Shown in pieces: positions 42,906 through 51,518 of a stretch of 64,000 nt of DNA. The translations under genes were made by a program, and so were the position numbers. The notes under the pieces were generated by a model. It saw only the letters and a program-made list of their open reading frames with translations, did not search any database and was not told where the DNA came from. Origin of the DNA: an uncultured Lachnospiraceae bacterium (GTDB lineage: Bacteria > Bacillota > Clostridia > Lachnospirales > Lachnospiraceae); the NCBI GenBank assembly GCA_900548905.1, contig URMK01000035.1:1-64000 (forward strand), written 5' to 3'. Numbering within the stretch: the first letter of the stretch is position 1; every line of letters begins with the position of its first letter.

Positions 42906-42940
42906 AACAAGTTTTTGCAATATTTTTGCAAAAACTTGTT
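42906..42940. promoter_or_regulatory. Perfect 35-bp palindrome at the ATPase promoter
   Basis: Arms of 15 bp, AACAAGTTTTTGCAA (42906-42920) and its exact complement (42926-42940), flank TATTT. The right arm runs into the -35 box of the promoter at 42936-42964. Perfect symmetry at this position suggests an operator; as RNA it would lie upstream of the predicted transcription start. Confidence 0.75.
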
Positions 42941-42964
42941 TTCATTTTTAAGTTTGTGTATAAT
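42936..42964 (+). promoter_or_regulatory. Promoter of the DUF4143 ATPase gene
   Basis: TTGTTT (42936-42941) and a perfect TATAAT (42959-42964) are 17 bp apart. Transcription would start near 42971, leaving a very short leader with AAGGAGG immediately before the ATG at 42985. Confidence 0.8.
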
Positions 42965-42984
42965 AAGTGCAAGGAGGTAACGAT

Positions 42985-44181
42985 ATGATACCAAGAAACG
43001 ATTACCTGGACAGTCTCATTAGCCTAAAGGATAAACAGCTTATTAAGGTTGTGACCGGGATTCGGCGCTGCGGCAAATCCACACTGTTTGAGCTATACCA
43101 GGAGCATCTTCTGCAAAACGGCGTGGCACAGGAGCAAATCATAGCGTTCAATCTTGAAGATGGTGACTATGCCGACATAGAGAACAGCAAGGCCCTTTAT
43201 GAACTGGTGAAAGCGAGACTGCTTCCCGGCCAGATGAACTATATCTTTCTGGACGAAGTACAGCGGGTGACGGATTTCCAGAAGGCTGTAGACGGACTGT
43301 TTATCAAAAAGAACTGCGACGTGTATATCACAGGCTCCAACGCCTACCTGCTTTCGGGCGAACTGGCAACGCTTTTATCAGGCCGGTATGTGGAGATCAA
43401 AATGCTGCCGCTCTCGTTCAAGGAGTATGTTTCCGCATTCCCTGAGCACACCAGCATTGACAGGCTGTATCAAGACTATATTCACAACAGTTCTTTCCCG
43501 TATGCGCTGGAGCTGAAACGCCAGAAGGACATCCGCCAATATCTCGACGGCATCTACGATTCCATCGTGCTTAAAGATATCGTCGCCCGCAAGCGGTTCC
43601 CGGATATCGCCATGTTGCAAAGTGTAGTCCGCTTTCTTTTTGACAATATAGGCAATCTGTGTTCTACCAAGAAGATAGCCGATACCATGACCTCGGCTGG
43701 CCGAAAAATTTCGGTGCATACGGTGGAGAGCTACCTGACCGCCTTAACGGACAGCTTCATTTTCTACCGGGTGGGCCGTTATGACATCAAAGGCAAGCAA
43801 TACTTAAAAACCGGCGATAAATACTATGCGGCTGATATCGGTCTTCGTTATAACGTCCTGGGAAACAAAAAGGCTGATGAGGGGCACATTTTGGAGAACA
43901 TCGTTTACCTGGAGCTATTGCGCCGGGGATATGATGTTTATGTGGGAAAGGCAGGTTCCGCCGAGGTCGATTTTATTGCCATAGGCGAGGAAGGCGAGGA
44001 ATATTACCAGGTGGCCTACACGGTAATCGACGCGGACGGCAAGACGCTGGATCGTGAGCTTGCGCCGCTGGACGCGATCGCCGATCACAATCCCAAATAT
44101 CTTCTGACAATGGATTTAGGCCCAATGGTTTCCCATAACGGGATAAAGCAAGTCAATGTTCTGGATTGGCTGTTGAAATAA
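42985..44181 (+). CDS. AAA ATPase with C-terminal DUF4143 domain
   Basis: A 398-residue ATPase. Walker A GIRRCGKST is at residues 25-33 and Walker B YIFLDEVQ at 86-93, typical of AAA_14. The C-terminal half is DUF4143, ending with GSAEVDFIAIGEEGEEYYQV, which resembles the PD-(D/E)XK nuclease-like core (D...E-x-Q pattern). Such proteins are widespread in Firmicutes and Bacteroidetes; their function is not settled, and transfer between lineages is common. The ATG at 42985 has AAGGAGG 7 nt upstream. It has its own promoter with a palindromic operator and converges on the xylan operon. Confidence 0.9.
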   Translation: MIPRNDYLDSLISLKDKQLIKVVTGIRRCGKSTLFELYQEHLLQNGVAQEQIIAFNLEDGDYADIENSKALYELVKARLLPGQMNYIFLDEVQRVTDFQKAVDGLFIKKNCDVYITGSNAYLLSGELATLLSGRYVEIKMLPLSFKEYVSAFPEHTSIDRLYQDYIHNSSFPYALELKRQKDIRQYLDGIYDSIVLKDIVARKRFPDIAMLQSVVRFLFDNIGNLCSTKKIADTMTSAGRKISVHTVESYLTALTDSFIFYRVGRYDIKGKQYLKTGDKYYAADIGLRYNVLGNKKADEGHILENIVYLELLRRGYDVYVGKAGSAEVDFIAIGEEGEEYYQVAYTVIDADGKTLDRELAPLDAIADHNPKYLLTMDLGPMVSHNGIKQVNVLDWLLK

Positions 44182-44182
44182 G

Positions 44183-44225
44183 CAAGGCTGCTGCAATGAT
44201 TTCTTAATTCACTGCGGCAGCCTTG
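44183..44225. terminator. Bidirectional hairpin ending the ATPase gene and the xylan operon
   Basis: Arms of 13 bp (44183-44195 and 44213-44225, one G-T mismatch that pairs in RNA) flank a 17-nt loop. It begins 2 bp after the ATPase stop and lies 13 bp beyond the stop of the last xylan gene. No T run of more than two follows, but position between convergent genes supports termination. Confidence 0.65.
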
Positions 44226-44237
44226 ATCCACAATTTC

Positions 44238-46709
44238 CTACTGCATCTGTATTTTAGCAAGCCTTAGCACATTCACCGAGTACGCCGGCGCCCCGTAATA
44301 AAAATGGGACGATGCACCCGAGTGGTTCTGTACCACATCATGTACTTTTTCCGGTTCCTCAAAGCTGTTTTCCGCCTGTTTTTCACCGGTGAGCAGAGTG
44401 ACCTCATATGCATCCTCCACTTCACAGTCCAGCGAAATTTCCACCGCATCCTCCTCCGGCGACATATTCACTATCTTAATAATCACCTCTTTGGGAGAGT
44501 CACAGACTACGGACGATAAAGAGGGGAAACTGGGCACATCCACCTGATGGATGCATTCTCCGTTCACATACAGCTTCATCTGCTTTCCATCCGCTTCATA
44601 CCGGAAATGATTAAATTCCCCGTAACGAAGCTCTGCCTTACGCTCCTCATCCAGGTTCCTGTCACTGGGAAACTTCTGTGCACGGAAGGTGCTTATCCCC
44701 TTTTCCAGCGTCCAGAGAAAGGGCTTCACATTGGCTGCGTTCCATTCTTTCGGCGGATGGGTTTCATCTGCCATATAGACCTCCTTCGGCATACGGCCGC
44801 TGTATACGCCCAGGCAGATCTCCCTTCCCTCTTCCGCATAGATATCGATGTCAAAAACCCCGGAGGTAACCTGCTCTTCACCAAATACGACAAAGACTCT
44901 GTCCTTATCCACCCGGTGAAGCGTTTCCGCTTCCGCCCTCTGTTCTTCATCCGGCGGCAGAATACAGCTAACTCCCTCTTCTTCCTTCACTCTTCCCATC
45001 AGTTCGTGAGAAATCCCCACAGGCGTTTTGTTCCAGGAAGCATTTCTGTAACGCAGGCCCGCCTGTCCCATCAGGGAGGCCATTCCCTTCACAGGACGGT
45101 ACAAAGTTCCGGTTTCCACATCCGCCTCCACCACATTCTCACCGCGGTTGTTTCCGAACATTTTCCAGACATAATAGGTTGGGATCGCTATGCTTTCCCG
45201 ATTATTGAACCGGATCAGGTTAGGGAACCATGCGTTATAATCCACATTTTCAAGAAGCGGTGCATAGGAAGCCAGTTCCACCACATCCTGGTTGCGCTCC
45301 ATGCCAATCAGGAAGGCCGCTTCTCCCAAAGCCCCGTACAGCTGCCCTACCCAGCCCCGGACTACCGCCAGCTCACCCAGAAAAATTTTCGGTTTATTCC
45401 GGTCATACTTATCATAGAAATTTACATTTTCCGCAAAGAATTCCGCCGTGCTGTAATAATGCTCATCCACGATATCCGCACCCAGCCCCTGCTCTTCCAG
45501 ATGCGTATTGGCTATCAGGCGGATATGGGGATACCGTGCTCTGATGGCATCATAAAACATTTGATAGCGCGCTTCATAGGCAGGACCCGAATTTTCATTC
45601 CCGATTTCAATATAAGTAAGGCGGAATGGCTCCGGATGCCCCATTTTTGCCCGCAGGCTTCCCCATCGGGAGGTTTTGTCACCCACGGCATATTCGATTG
45701 CATCCAGCGTATCCTGAAGCATAGACGCCAGCTCTTCCCCTTCGAAAAATTCAGGCGACCTTCCCTGGCAGGTCATGCCGCAGTTGCACACATACAGCGG
45801 CTCCATGTCCAGATCCTCGCACAGCTGCAGATATTCATGGAACCCCAGCCCGTTATAGCTGCGGTAATGCCACATTAACTGATGTCCGGGCCGTTCCCAG
45901 ACAGGTCCCACCACATTTTTAAACTGCATGGCTGTTTCCGGGGAAAAACCTTCCACAATACAGCCGCCGGGAAAACGGAGGAAGCGGGGATTCATATCCC
46001 TCAGCTTTTCCACCAGATCCCTGCGCAGGCCATGTCCCATATAGGTATCCTCCGGCATCAGGGAACAGAAGCCGAAGTTCACTTTCCCGCCTTCCGGGCA
46101 GCCAAAAACCAGCCTGGCGTTCCTGCCGTCCCCTTCCGCCGCAAAGCTTCCGTCATACCGCACATAGCCGCCGCTTTCCAGAAGAAAATCCATGCATCCG
46201 AATTCATGCCCGTCTTCTTCCACGGAAACCCTTATTTTTACCGGGGCTTCCGTCCTGGCAAACATATAAAACAGGTATTTTTCCCCTGCCTTCGGGGCAA
46301 TTCCGCAAAAGCCGGTATTATACAGCTCGCCGCCCTCTTCAAAAGAAACGGCGAGAGATACCTGTCTGTGCGGATTCAGGGTATCGTTTCTGTCCAGAGA
46401 CATCTGTGCGTGATTTGTGTACCAGGCCGGAATGGGAGTATACGGCGTCCCGTTTTTCCTGACCCACCGGGAAAGCCCTTCTCCATGATTAAATTCATCT
46501 CTCCAGCCGGCCCTGCTGACGAGGGCATAACCATCCTGCCCCGTGCGGCAGTCCTTCGGCTCAATGGAATCTTCAAAGCTTCTGTTCCTGAGAAGCTCCG
46601 GATATAACCCGCCGTCTCCCGCTCTGTTGATATCTTCGAAAAAAATACCATACAGATTAGGGGCGATCGGAAATCTTTTCTTTTCTGTACGAACTGTTAT
46701 TTTGCCCAT
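44238..46709 (-). CDS. GH51 alpha-L-arabinofuranosidase, large form with CBM-like insert
   Basis: An 823-residue enzyme, much longer than the ~500-residue AbfA type. The start IAPNLYGIFFEDINRAGDGG is the GH51 strand; residues about 60-220 are a beta-sandwich insert of the CBM4/9 kind. The barrel then resumes with LRFPGGCIVEGF, acid/base Glu372 in IEIGNENSG and nucleophile Glu446 in IFLGELAVV. This subgroup acts on arabinoxylan side chains. There is no signal peptide. The ATG at 46709 has AGGAGGGG upstream; the frame extends to 46784 without a site. It is the last gene of the xylan operon, 64 bp after GH39. Confidence 0.9.
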   Translation of the reverse strand: MGKITVRTEKKRFPIAPNLYGIFFEDINRAGDGGLYPELLRNRSFEDSIEPKDCRTGQDGYALVSRAGWRDEFNHGEGLSRWVRKNGTPYTPIPAWYTNHAQMSLDRNDTLNPHRQVSLAVSFEEGGELYNTGFCGIAPKAGEKYLFYMFARTEAPVKIRVSVEEDGHEFGCMDFLLESGGYVRYDGSFAAEGDGRNARLVFGCPEGGKVNFGFCSLMPEDTYMGHGLRRDLVEKLRDMNPRFLRFPGGCIVEGFSPETAMQFKNVVGPVWERPGHQLMWHYRSYNGLGFHEYLQLCEDLDMEPLYVCNCGMTCQGRSPEFFEGEELASMLQDTLDAIEYAVGDKTSRWGSLRAKMGHPEPFRLTYIEIGNENSGPAYEARYQMFYDAIRARYPHIRLIANTHLEEQGLGADIVDEHYYSTAEFFAENVNFYDKYDRNKPKIFLGELAVVRGWVGQLYGALGEAAFLIGMERNQDVVELASYAPLLENVDYNAWFPNLIRFNNRESIAIPTYYVWKMFGNNRGENVVEADVETGTLYRPVKGMASLMGQAGLRYRNASWNKTPVGISHELMGRVKEEEGVSCILPPDEEQRAEAETLHRVDKDRVFVVFGEEQVTSGVFDIDIYAEEGREICLGVYSGRMPKEVYMADETHPPKEWNAANVKPFLWTLEKGISTFRAQKFPSDRNLDEERKAELRYGEFNHFRYEADGKQMKLYVNGECIHQVDVPSFPSLSSVVCDSPKEVIIKIVNMSPEEDAVEISLDCEVEDAYEVTLLTGEKQAENSFEEPEKVHDVVQNHSGASSHFYYGAPAYSVNVLRLAKIQMQ

Positions 46710-46773
46710 ATACCTGTCCCCTCCTGGAAACATGCCTCCTTTTGGCAGTATATCTCCTTTTGCGGCATACCGC

Positions 46774-48291
46774 CTATTTGCCAATCACTCTTTTATAACA
46801 ATATCCTCTGTCTCCTCCGGCCTTCACCGCAGATACCTCGAAATAAACCACGCCGTTTTCCCGTACCGTCAGGCAGACCTCCGCCGTTCCGTCCGTAAGC
46901 TTCTTCCTGTCCGCTTCCACAAACGGGCGCGCGCCTTCCTTCAGCAGCTTTTTCTGTTTTTCAGTAAGGCTTGACGGCTCTCCCAAGGCATGCCACAGCT
47001 TCAGCGGATTACAGGTCACTTCGTCCACTGTCTTTGTCAGAATTGTGTATTCCTTTTCTTCGGAAACATCCATGGGCAGACGGAACGTAAAGCCCCTGTC
47101 CTCTCCGCATCCCTCCATCGTCCGGTTCCAGGCGATACCTCTGTAGCTACCGTCCTCTGTCCTTACCACCACCGCATCATCCGAACGGTGTACGCAGGTT
47201 CCCTGTAAATCCTTAAAGAATTTGAATGTCCAGAAGGTTGGCTTGGGGATCCCGCCGTTTGCCACCAGGCCGAAACCGCCGTGGAAAGGGGTAAAAGGAA
47301 CGCCCTGCTCTTCAAAAATATCTCCGAAGGTCCAGTAGGAATAGGATTCGTTCATATCCCCCAGCCTGGAGAGCTGTCCGGCAATATAAGCCGCATTCTG
47401 GTTGGTATCATGCAGAGGGCAGTTGGGTATGTAAGAGGTATTGAACTCCGTGATATGGATTTCCATTCCCTGAAATTCCTCAAAGCTGTCCACGATGTCC
47501 CTGGTCGTCTGCAGGTTGGCAAAGCCCTCCTCCGGCTCCCTCAGCTTAACATAGCCGTAATGACCGTCCTTTTCCGGTACTTCCGTCGTATAATGATGGC
47601 GGGTTACGAAGTCCACCGGTATGCTTTCCTTCCGGCAGAACTCCATAAAGCAGCGGATCCATTTTTCGTCCTCCACACCGCAGATGGCGGGACCGCCCAC
47701 ACGGAAGCGTTCGTCCACTTCCTTAACCGCCGCAAAGGTACGGGCAAACAGCTTAAAGTACTCCTCCATGTCCGCATCCTTCCAGAAGCCGGGAAGGTTC
47801 GGCTCGTTCCATACCTCGATAGGCCAGCCCGTTACCTCCTGCTCCCCGTAGCGGTCCATCAGATGCCGCAGCGTGGCCTGTACCAGGGCGCACCAGGCGT
47901 CATAGCTTTCCGGAGGCGTCACATTTCCCTTCCAGTAAAAGACGGTCTGCTCCCCGGAAGCCATTTTCTCCGGCATAAACCCAAGCTCCAGGAAGGGACG
48001 GATATGCAGCTTCAGATAGCTGTCCATCACCAGATCCAGATAGGTAAAATTATATTCCGCATGCTTCTTCCCGAATTCATCCGTATATTCCTGATATATG
48101 GCCATATCGTCAGAAAACAGGCCGTGGCCGCGGATATGGGAAAATCCGATTTCCTCCTGCACCAGAGCCAGCTGCTCCTGGTACTCCTTCTGCAGCGCCA
48201 GTCCCATGCGGCCTGTGCCTACACAAAACGCCACCTGATTGTTAAACGCAACTTTTGCATTTTTGTTTATTGAATATATTGTTTCCGACAT
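46774..48291 (-). CDS. xynB: GH39 beta-xylosidase
   Basis: A 505-residue retaining beta-xylosidase that removes xylose from the non-reducing end of xylo-oligosaccharides. IRGHGLFSDDMAIYQEY near 53-69, acid/base Glu163 in EVWNEPNLPGFW and nucleophile Glu282 in HITEFNTSY match the Thermoanaerobacterium XynB family closely, including length (about 500) and residue spacing (160/277 in the characterised enzyme, from memory). No signal peptide: intracellular. AAGGAG precedes the ATG. It follows the serine-esterase gene by 63 bp. Confidence 0.94.
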   Translation of the reverse strand: MSETIYSINKNAKVAFNNQVAFCVGTGRMGLALQKEYQEQLALVQEEIGFSHIRGHGLFSDDMAIYQEYTDEFGKKHAEYNFTYLDLVMDSYLKLHIRPFLELGFMPEKMASGEQTVFYWKGNVTPPESYDAWCALVQATLRHLMDRYGEQEVTGWPIEVWNEPNLPGFWKDADMEEYFKLFARTFAAVKEVDERFRVGGPAICGVEDEKWIRCFMEFCRKESIPVDFVTRHHYTTEVPEKDGHYGYVKLREPEEGFANLQTTRDIVDSFEEFQGMEIHITEFNTSYIPNCPLHDTNQNAAYIAGQLSRLGDMNESYSYWTFGDIFEEQGVPFTPFHGGFGLVANGGIPKPTFWTFKFFKDLQGTCVHRSDDAVVVRTEDGSYRGIAWNRTMEGCGEDRGFTFRLPMDVSEEKEYTILTKTVDEVTCNPLKLWHALGEPSSLTEKQKKLLKEGARPFVEADRKKLTDGTAEVCLTVRENGVVYFEVSAVKAGGDRGYCYKRVIGK

Positions 48292-48354
48292 TTTTTATCT
48301 CCTTTTTTATGAAATAGTTGGTAACGGCGAAGGTACTGAACAGTTGTAAATAAT

Positions 48355-49584
48355 TTATAACAGGCCCGACCAGATAATATTGCTCACATTCCATAATCCA
48401 TCCGCGTACCACTCCCCGGGGCGAAACGGCACAAACCAGGCGGCGGCAAGCTGCTCCGCAGGATCGATTACCAGAGAGCAGGAGCCGGAGCCTTCATGCA
48501 TATAGGTACCTTTCGAATAAAGGAAACCGGGTCCCTCTCTGCGGTCAAAGCCAATCCCGTATTTTCGGTCCGTCACCCCCGCGTCCCAGCAATTATCAGG
48601 GACATGGGAAAGAGCAGAGGCAGTCATCTTTTCCACCGTTTTTCTTCCCAGAATCCGGACTTCGTTCAACCGGCCCATCCCAAGCAGCATATTTGCAAAA
48701 CGAATCAAATCCCCCGGTGTGGAAAAAAGACCGCCTCCCGTTTCCGGAACCTGCTGCCAGAAGGAATCGGCTTCCTTCCCGCCGTTTACCACGCTTGCGA
48801 TCTCTTCCTTCTCCTGTTCATCAATAAAATGAATCCGTTTCAGCTTCTCCGGTTCCGCCGGCAGAAAAAATGTGTCCTTCAGACCCAAAGGGGTTAAAAT
48901 CGTATCTCTTATATATTTTTCCGCCTTTTCCTCGCTGAGTTTTTCAATAACCGCGCCTAATACGGCAAACCCGAAGCTGCAGTACTGCCATTCCTCCCCC
49001 GGCTGTTTTCTCATTCCGCAGGACAGGGCAGGTGTAAGCCAGTCGAATTCTTCCCCCGGCTTCCAGTTTTTTGCCGCCTCCTCTATATATTGCCATGGGG
49101 ATACAAAATAGGGATTGGGAAAGCATCCCGCATCCGGGTAAAGTCCCGAGGTATGCGTTAATAAATGAAACAGGGAAATCCCGTCAAAAGGTTTTTGTGA
49201 AAACTGCGGCAGGATGTCCCCCACCTTCACATCAAGCCTGGTATAACCGTCCTCCACAAGCTTCATTACGGCCGCCGTTGTAAAGGTCTTTGTTATGGAG
49301 GCAATCCCATGGATGGCATCCGGGCGCATGGGGCCGTCACCGTCATAATAATGAGCCAGCCCTATCCCGTTTTCCGCAATCACTTTCCCATATCTGGAAA
49401 TGCAGTAAGCAGCTCCTTCTATTTCCCCTCTCTCCGTCATACGGATGAAATGTTCATTTAATACGAGGATACGTCCGGCATCATAACCGGCTTCTTCCGG
49501 CAGACAGTCTGTTTTTCCTATTGTTATGCTCAAATTGATCCCTCTTTTCCTCCCTGGAACCGTATTCTTTTCATGGAACTTCAC
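48355..49584 (-). CDS. Serine hydrolase of the class C beta-lactamase/esterase fold
   Basis: A 409-residue protein with the SxxK motif SITK (Ser97, Lys100) in GIASITKTFTTAAVMKLVEDG, a Tyr near WQYCSFGFAVLG and a late HEGSGS segment in place of KTG. This fold includes carboxylesterases (family VIII, EstB-like) and penicillin-binding-like peptidases. In a xylan operon an esterase removing acetyl or other acyl groups is plausible, but this is inference. No signal peptide. The start is uncertain: the ATG at 49584 has a poor site and begins inside the 19-bp repeats, while a TTG at 49533 (LSITIGKTD) has GAGGG 5 nt upstream. Confidence 0.8.
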   Translation of the reverse strand: MKFHEKNTVPGRKRGINLSITIGKTDCLPEEAGYDAGRILVLNEHFIRMTERGEIEGAAYCISRYGKVIAENGIGLAHYYDGDGPMRPDAIHGIASITKTFTTAAVMKLVEDGYTRLDVKVGDILPQFSQKPFDGISLFHLLTHTSGLYPDAGCFPNPYFVSPWQYIEEAAKNWKPGEEFDWLTPALSCGMRKQPGEEWQYCSFGFAVLGAVIEKLSEEKAEKYIRDTILTPLGLKDTFFLPAEPEKLKRIHFIDEQEKEEIASVVNGGKEADSFWQQVPETGGGLFSTPGDLIRFANMLLGMGRLNEVRILGRKTVEKMTASALSHVPDNCWDAGVTDRKYGIGFDRREGPGFLYSKGTYMHEGSGSCSLVIDPAEQLAAAWFVPFRPGEWYADGLWNVSNIIWSGLL

Positions 49585-49659
49585 TTACTCCACGGTTCCG
49601 CATTTACCCCATGGATCCGCTTATACTCCACGGATCCGGATTTACTCCCCCGGGCGGCA
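49584..49659. repeat. Four 19-bp imperfect tandem repeats
   Basis: Units of 19 bp at 49584, 49603, 49622 and 49641 share the core TACTCCACGGATCCG with a few differences (the last unit is most diverged). The array fills the gap between the second GH43 gene and the serine hydrolase. Because 19 is not a multiple of three it is unlikely to be coding, which supports the later TTG start for the hydrolase. Confidence 0.75.
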
Positions 49660-49687
49660 GGTCCGGCCGGCATACTCCGCTCCGGCC

Positions 49688-51418
49688 TCAGCCCACCACG
49701 ACTTCCATCTCCACTCCTGCAAGCGCCGGATCCAGATCCCGCTGTGCCGACATGTCAAATACCGGTTCTCCCTGGATGTTAAAATGCACCCTGCGGATCC
49801 CGTCACAGCGGATATGGTGATCCAGCGCATCCTCCGCATGATAGGCAATCATCAGGTTCCCCTGCGCATCCGTAAAAAAGGAATTATGTCCAGGCCCGTA
49901 TTCGCCTTCCACCGAATAGTAAGACAGAACAGGCGTGCCCGCTTTGTTCCAGACTCCGGTATCCAGCAAATCCGCTCCGGCCGGCGCCGTCAGCAGTCCA
50001 AGCGCATAGGTATAACCGTCCGCCGCCCCTCCCGAATAGGTCAGATATATCTTATCATTGGCGGTAAACGCATACGGCCCTTCATTGTTGATCGTATGAT
50101 TCACGTTCTCCCAGCCGTAAAGGGGTCTGGAAAGAAGGACCGGTTCACTGGCAAGCTGCCAGGGAGCGGCCTCGTCCACAGCGGCAATATACAGCATGGA
50201 ACCTGTATCCAGCGCCGTACCGATATTCCTGCGGTAAGACCAGATATAATAGGAACGCTCCCCCGTTTTCAGATACGTCATATCCAGAGTGATCCCGTCT
50301 TCCGTCAGCGGACGGCCGTCCATCCTCCGGATCCGTACCGGATCCTCCCAGCTTTCGGGATCCGTCAGACTGCCGCCCTTTTTCAGCTTCATCAGATGGC
50401 ACTGAGGCCCCCATTTTGTGCCGCTCACCGCAAACAGGATATAAAGCTCCCCGCCAATCACATGAAATTCCGGCGCCCAGAAGGTCTGCACAAAGCCTCT
50501 CTCCTCATCCAACCAAAGGATCAGGTGCTGTTTCGTATCCTCCTTAAAAAGCCCGGCCACATCCTCCGACTCCCTTACATAAAATCCCACATCATTCCGG
50601 TTATCGTCCGTGGCAATAAAGTAATATCGTCCTTCCCAGGGGAAAATAACGGGATCGCCGTAGCCGCAGGCCAGAGGGAACGTATACTGCTCATTTATCA
50701 CGGTACCTCCAATGCGGTAAGTCCCAGGCCTGTTAAAATCAATCCCTCCTGTCTCCCACTTCACCTGCTTTGATGCCGAGGAACCGTCCGAATACATAAC
50801 AGCCCCCCGGACTGCCTCCACATCACCCGCATTGCGGGCCATAATCCGTTCAGGCACGGACACGCCCACACTGGTAAGCCGGCTCCGGAAAAGAGCCGCC
50901 CTGTCACACAAACTGCGGCTTACTTCCACCGTATTTCCGGCGGCAGCCCCCTGCGGAAGCCTTCCGAAGCAGGAAGCTTTTTTTCCATCCGCATTTTCCT
51001 CCCGGAGTGCCTCCGCCGCGCAGGAAAGCCCCAAAGTTTCTGCCTGTCCGCAGTCCAGCAGCCCCAGTTCTTTAAACTCCTTAAAATCCGCAGTGGTCCA
51101 ATACAGCAGCTTCCCTTCACTTTCCCCATCTGCGCTTCCATCCTCATTGACCCGGACGGCCGCAATGACAAAACCTCCCTGCGGCAGAGAAAGAACCCGG
51201 GGATCCCTTACCCCTTTGGGGCAGATGGTATCTTCTCCGCTCAAAACTGCTTTGGCGAACAAAATCCCGTAATTTCCGTTCATGGCCTCATAGTTTTTCC
51301 CATCTAAGCTATAGGCAAGATGGATGCTCCGCGCCAGCCCGTCCGGGTATTCCTCCGTCATCGTTTCCCGGGTATATACCATAATCCGGGCTTTTTTTTC
51401 TGCAAAATCCACTCCCAT
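49688..51418 (-). CDS. GH43 glycosidase with a split N-terminal half and Ig-like linker
   Basis: A 576-residue protein. The C-terminal barrel (about 245-560) is a five-bladed beta-propeller with the GH43 triad: base Asp255 in GYGDPVIFPWEG, pKa modulator Asp379 in GITLDMTYL and acid Glu446 in NNEGPYAFT. It is probably an arabinofuranosidase or beta-xylosidase. Residues 11-130 resemble the second half of another GH43 propeller (GLARSIHLAYSLDGKNY, KGVRDPRVLSLPQGGF, LLYWTTADF) without its own triad, and 165-245 look like an Ig-like module (VRGAVMYSDGSSASKQVKWE). No signal peptide. AAAGG precedes the ATG. Confidence 0.85.
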   Translation of the reverse strand: MGVDFAEKKARIMVYTRETMTEEYPDGLARSIHLAYSLDGKNYEAMNGNYGILFAKAVLSGEDTICPKGVRDPRVLSLPQGGFVIAAVRVNEDGSADGESEGKLLYWTTADFKEFKELGLLDCGQAETLGLSCAAEALREENADGKKASCFGRLPQGAAAGNTVEVSRSLCDRAALFRSRLTSVGVSVPERIMARNAGDVEAVRGAVMYSDGSSASKQVKWETGGIDFNRPGTYRIGGTVINEQYTFPLACGYGDPVIFPWEGRYYFIATDDNRNDVGFYVRESEDVAGLFKEDTKQHLILWLDEERGFVQTFWAPEFHVIGGELYILFAVSGTKWGPQCHLMKLKKGGSLTDPESWEDPVRIRRMDGRPLTEDGITLDMTYLKTGERSYYIWSYRRNIGTALDTGSMLYIAAVDEAAPWQLASEPVLLSRPLYGWENVNHTINNEGPYAFTANDKIYLTYSGGAADGYTYALGLLTAPAGADLLDTGVWNKAGTPVLSYYSVEGEYGPGHNSFFTDAQGNLMIAYHAEDALDHHIRCDGIRRVHFNIQGEPVFDMSAQRDLDPALAGVEMEVVVG

Positions 51419-51446
51419 GTCTGTTTTCCTTTCATGACAGGCAACA

Positions 51447-51473
51447 GTTCAGACAGTCCTGACCTGCCTGAAC
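51447..51473 (-). other. Intercistronic hairpin between GH31 and GH43
   Basis: Arms of 10 bp (51447-51456 and 51464-51473, one G-U pair as RNA) with a 7-nt loop. It lies in the 100-bp gap between the two genes and lacks a T tract, so it more likely stabilises or processes the mRNA than ends it. Confidence 0.5.
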
Positions 51474-51518
51474 GATTACCGTGATTTTCCCCCTGCTCCG
51501 TACGGCAGATGCAAAGCA

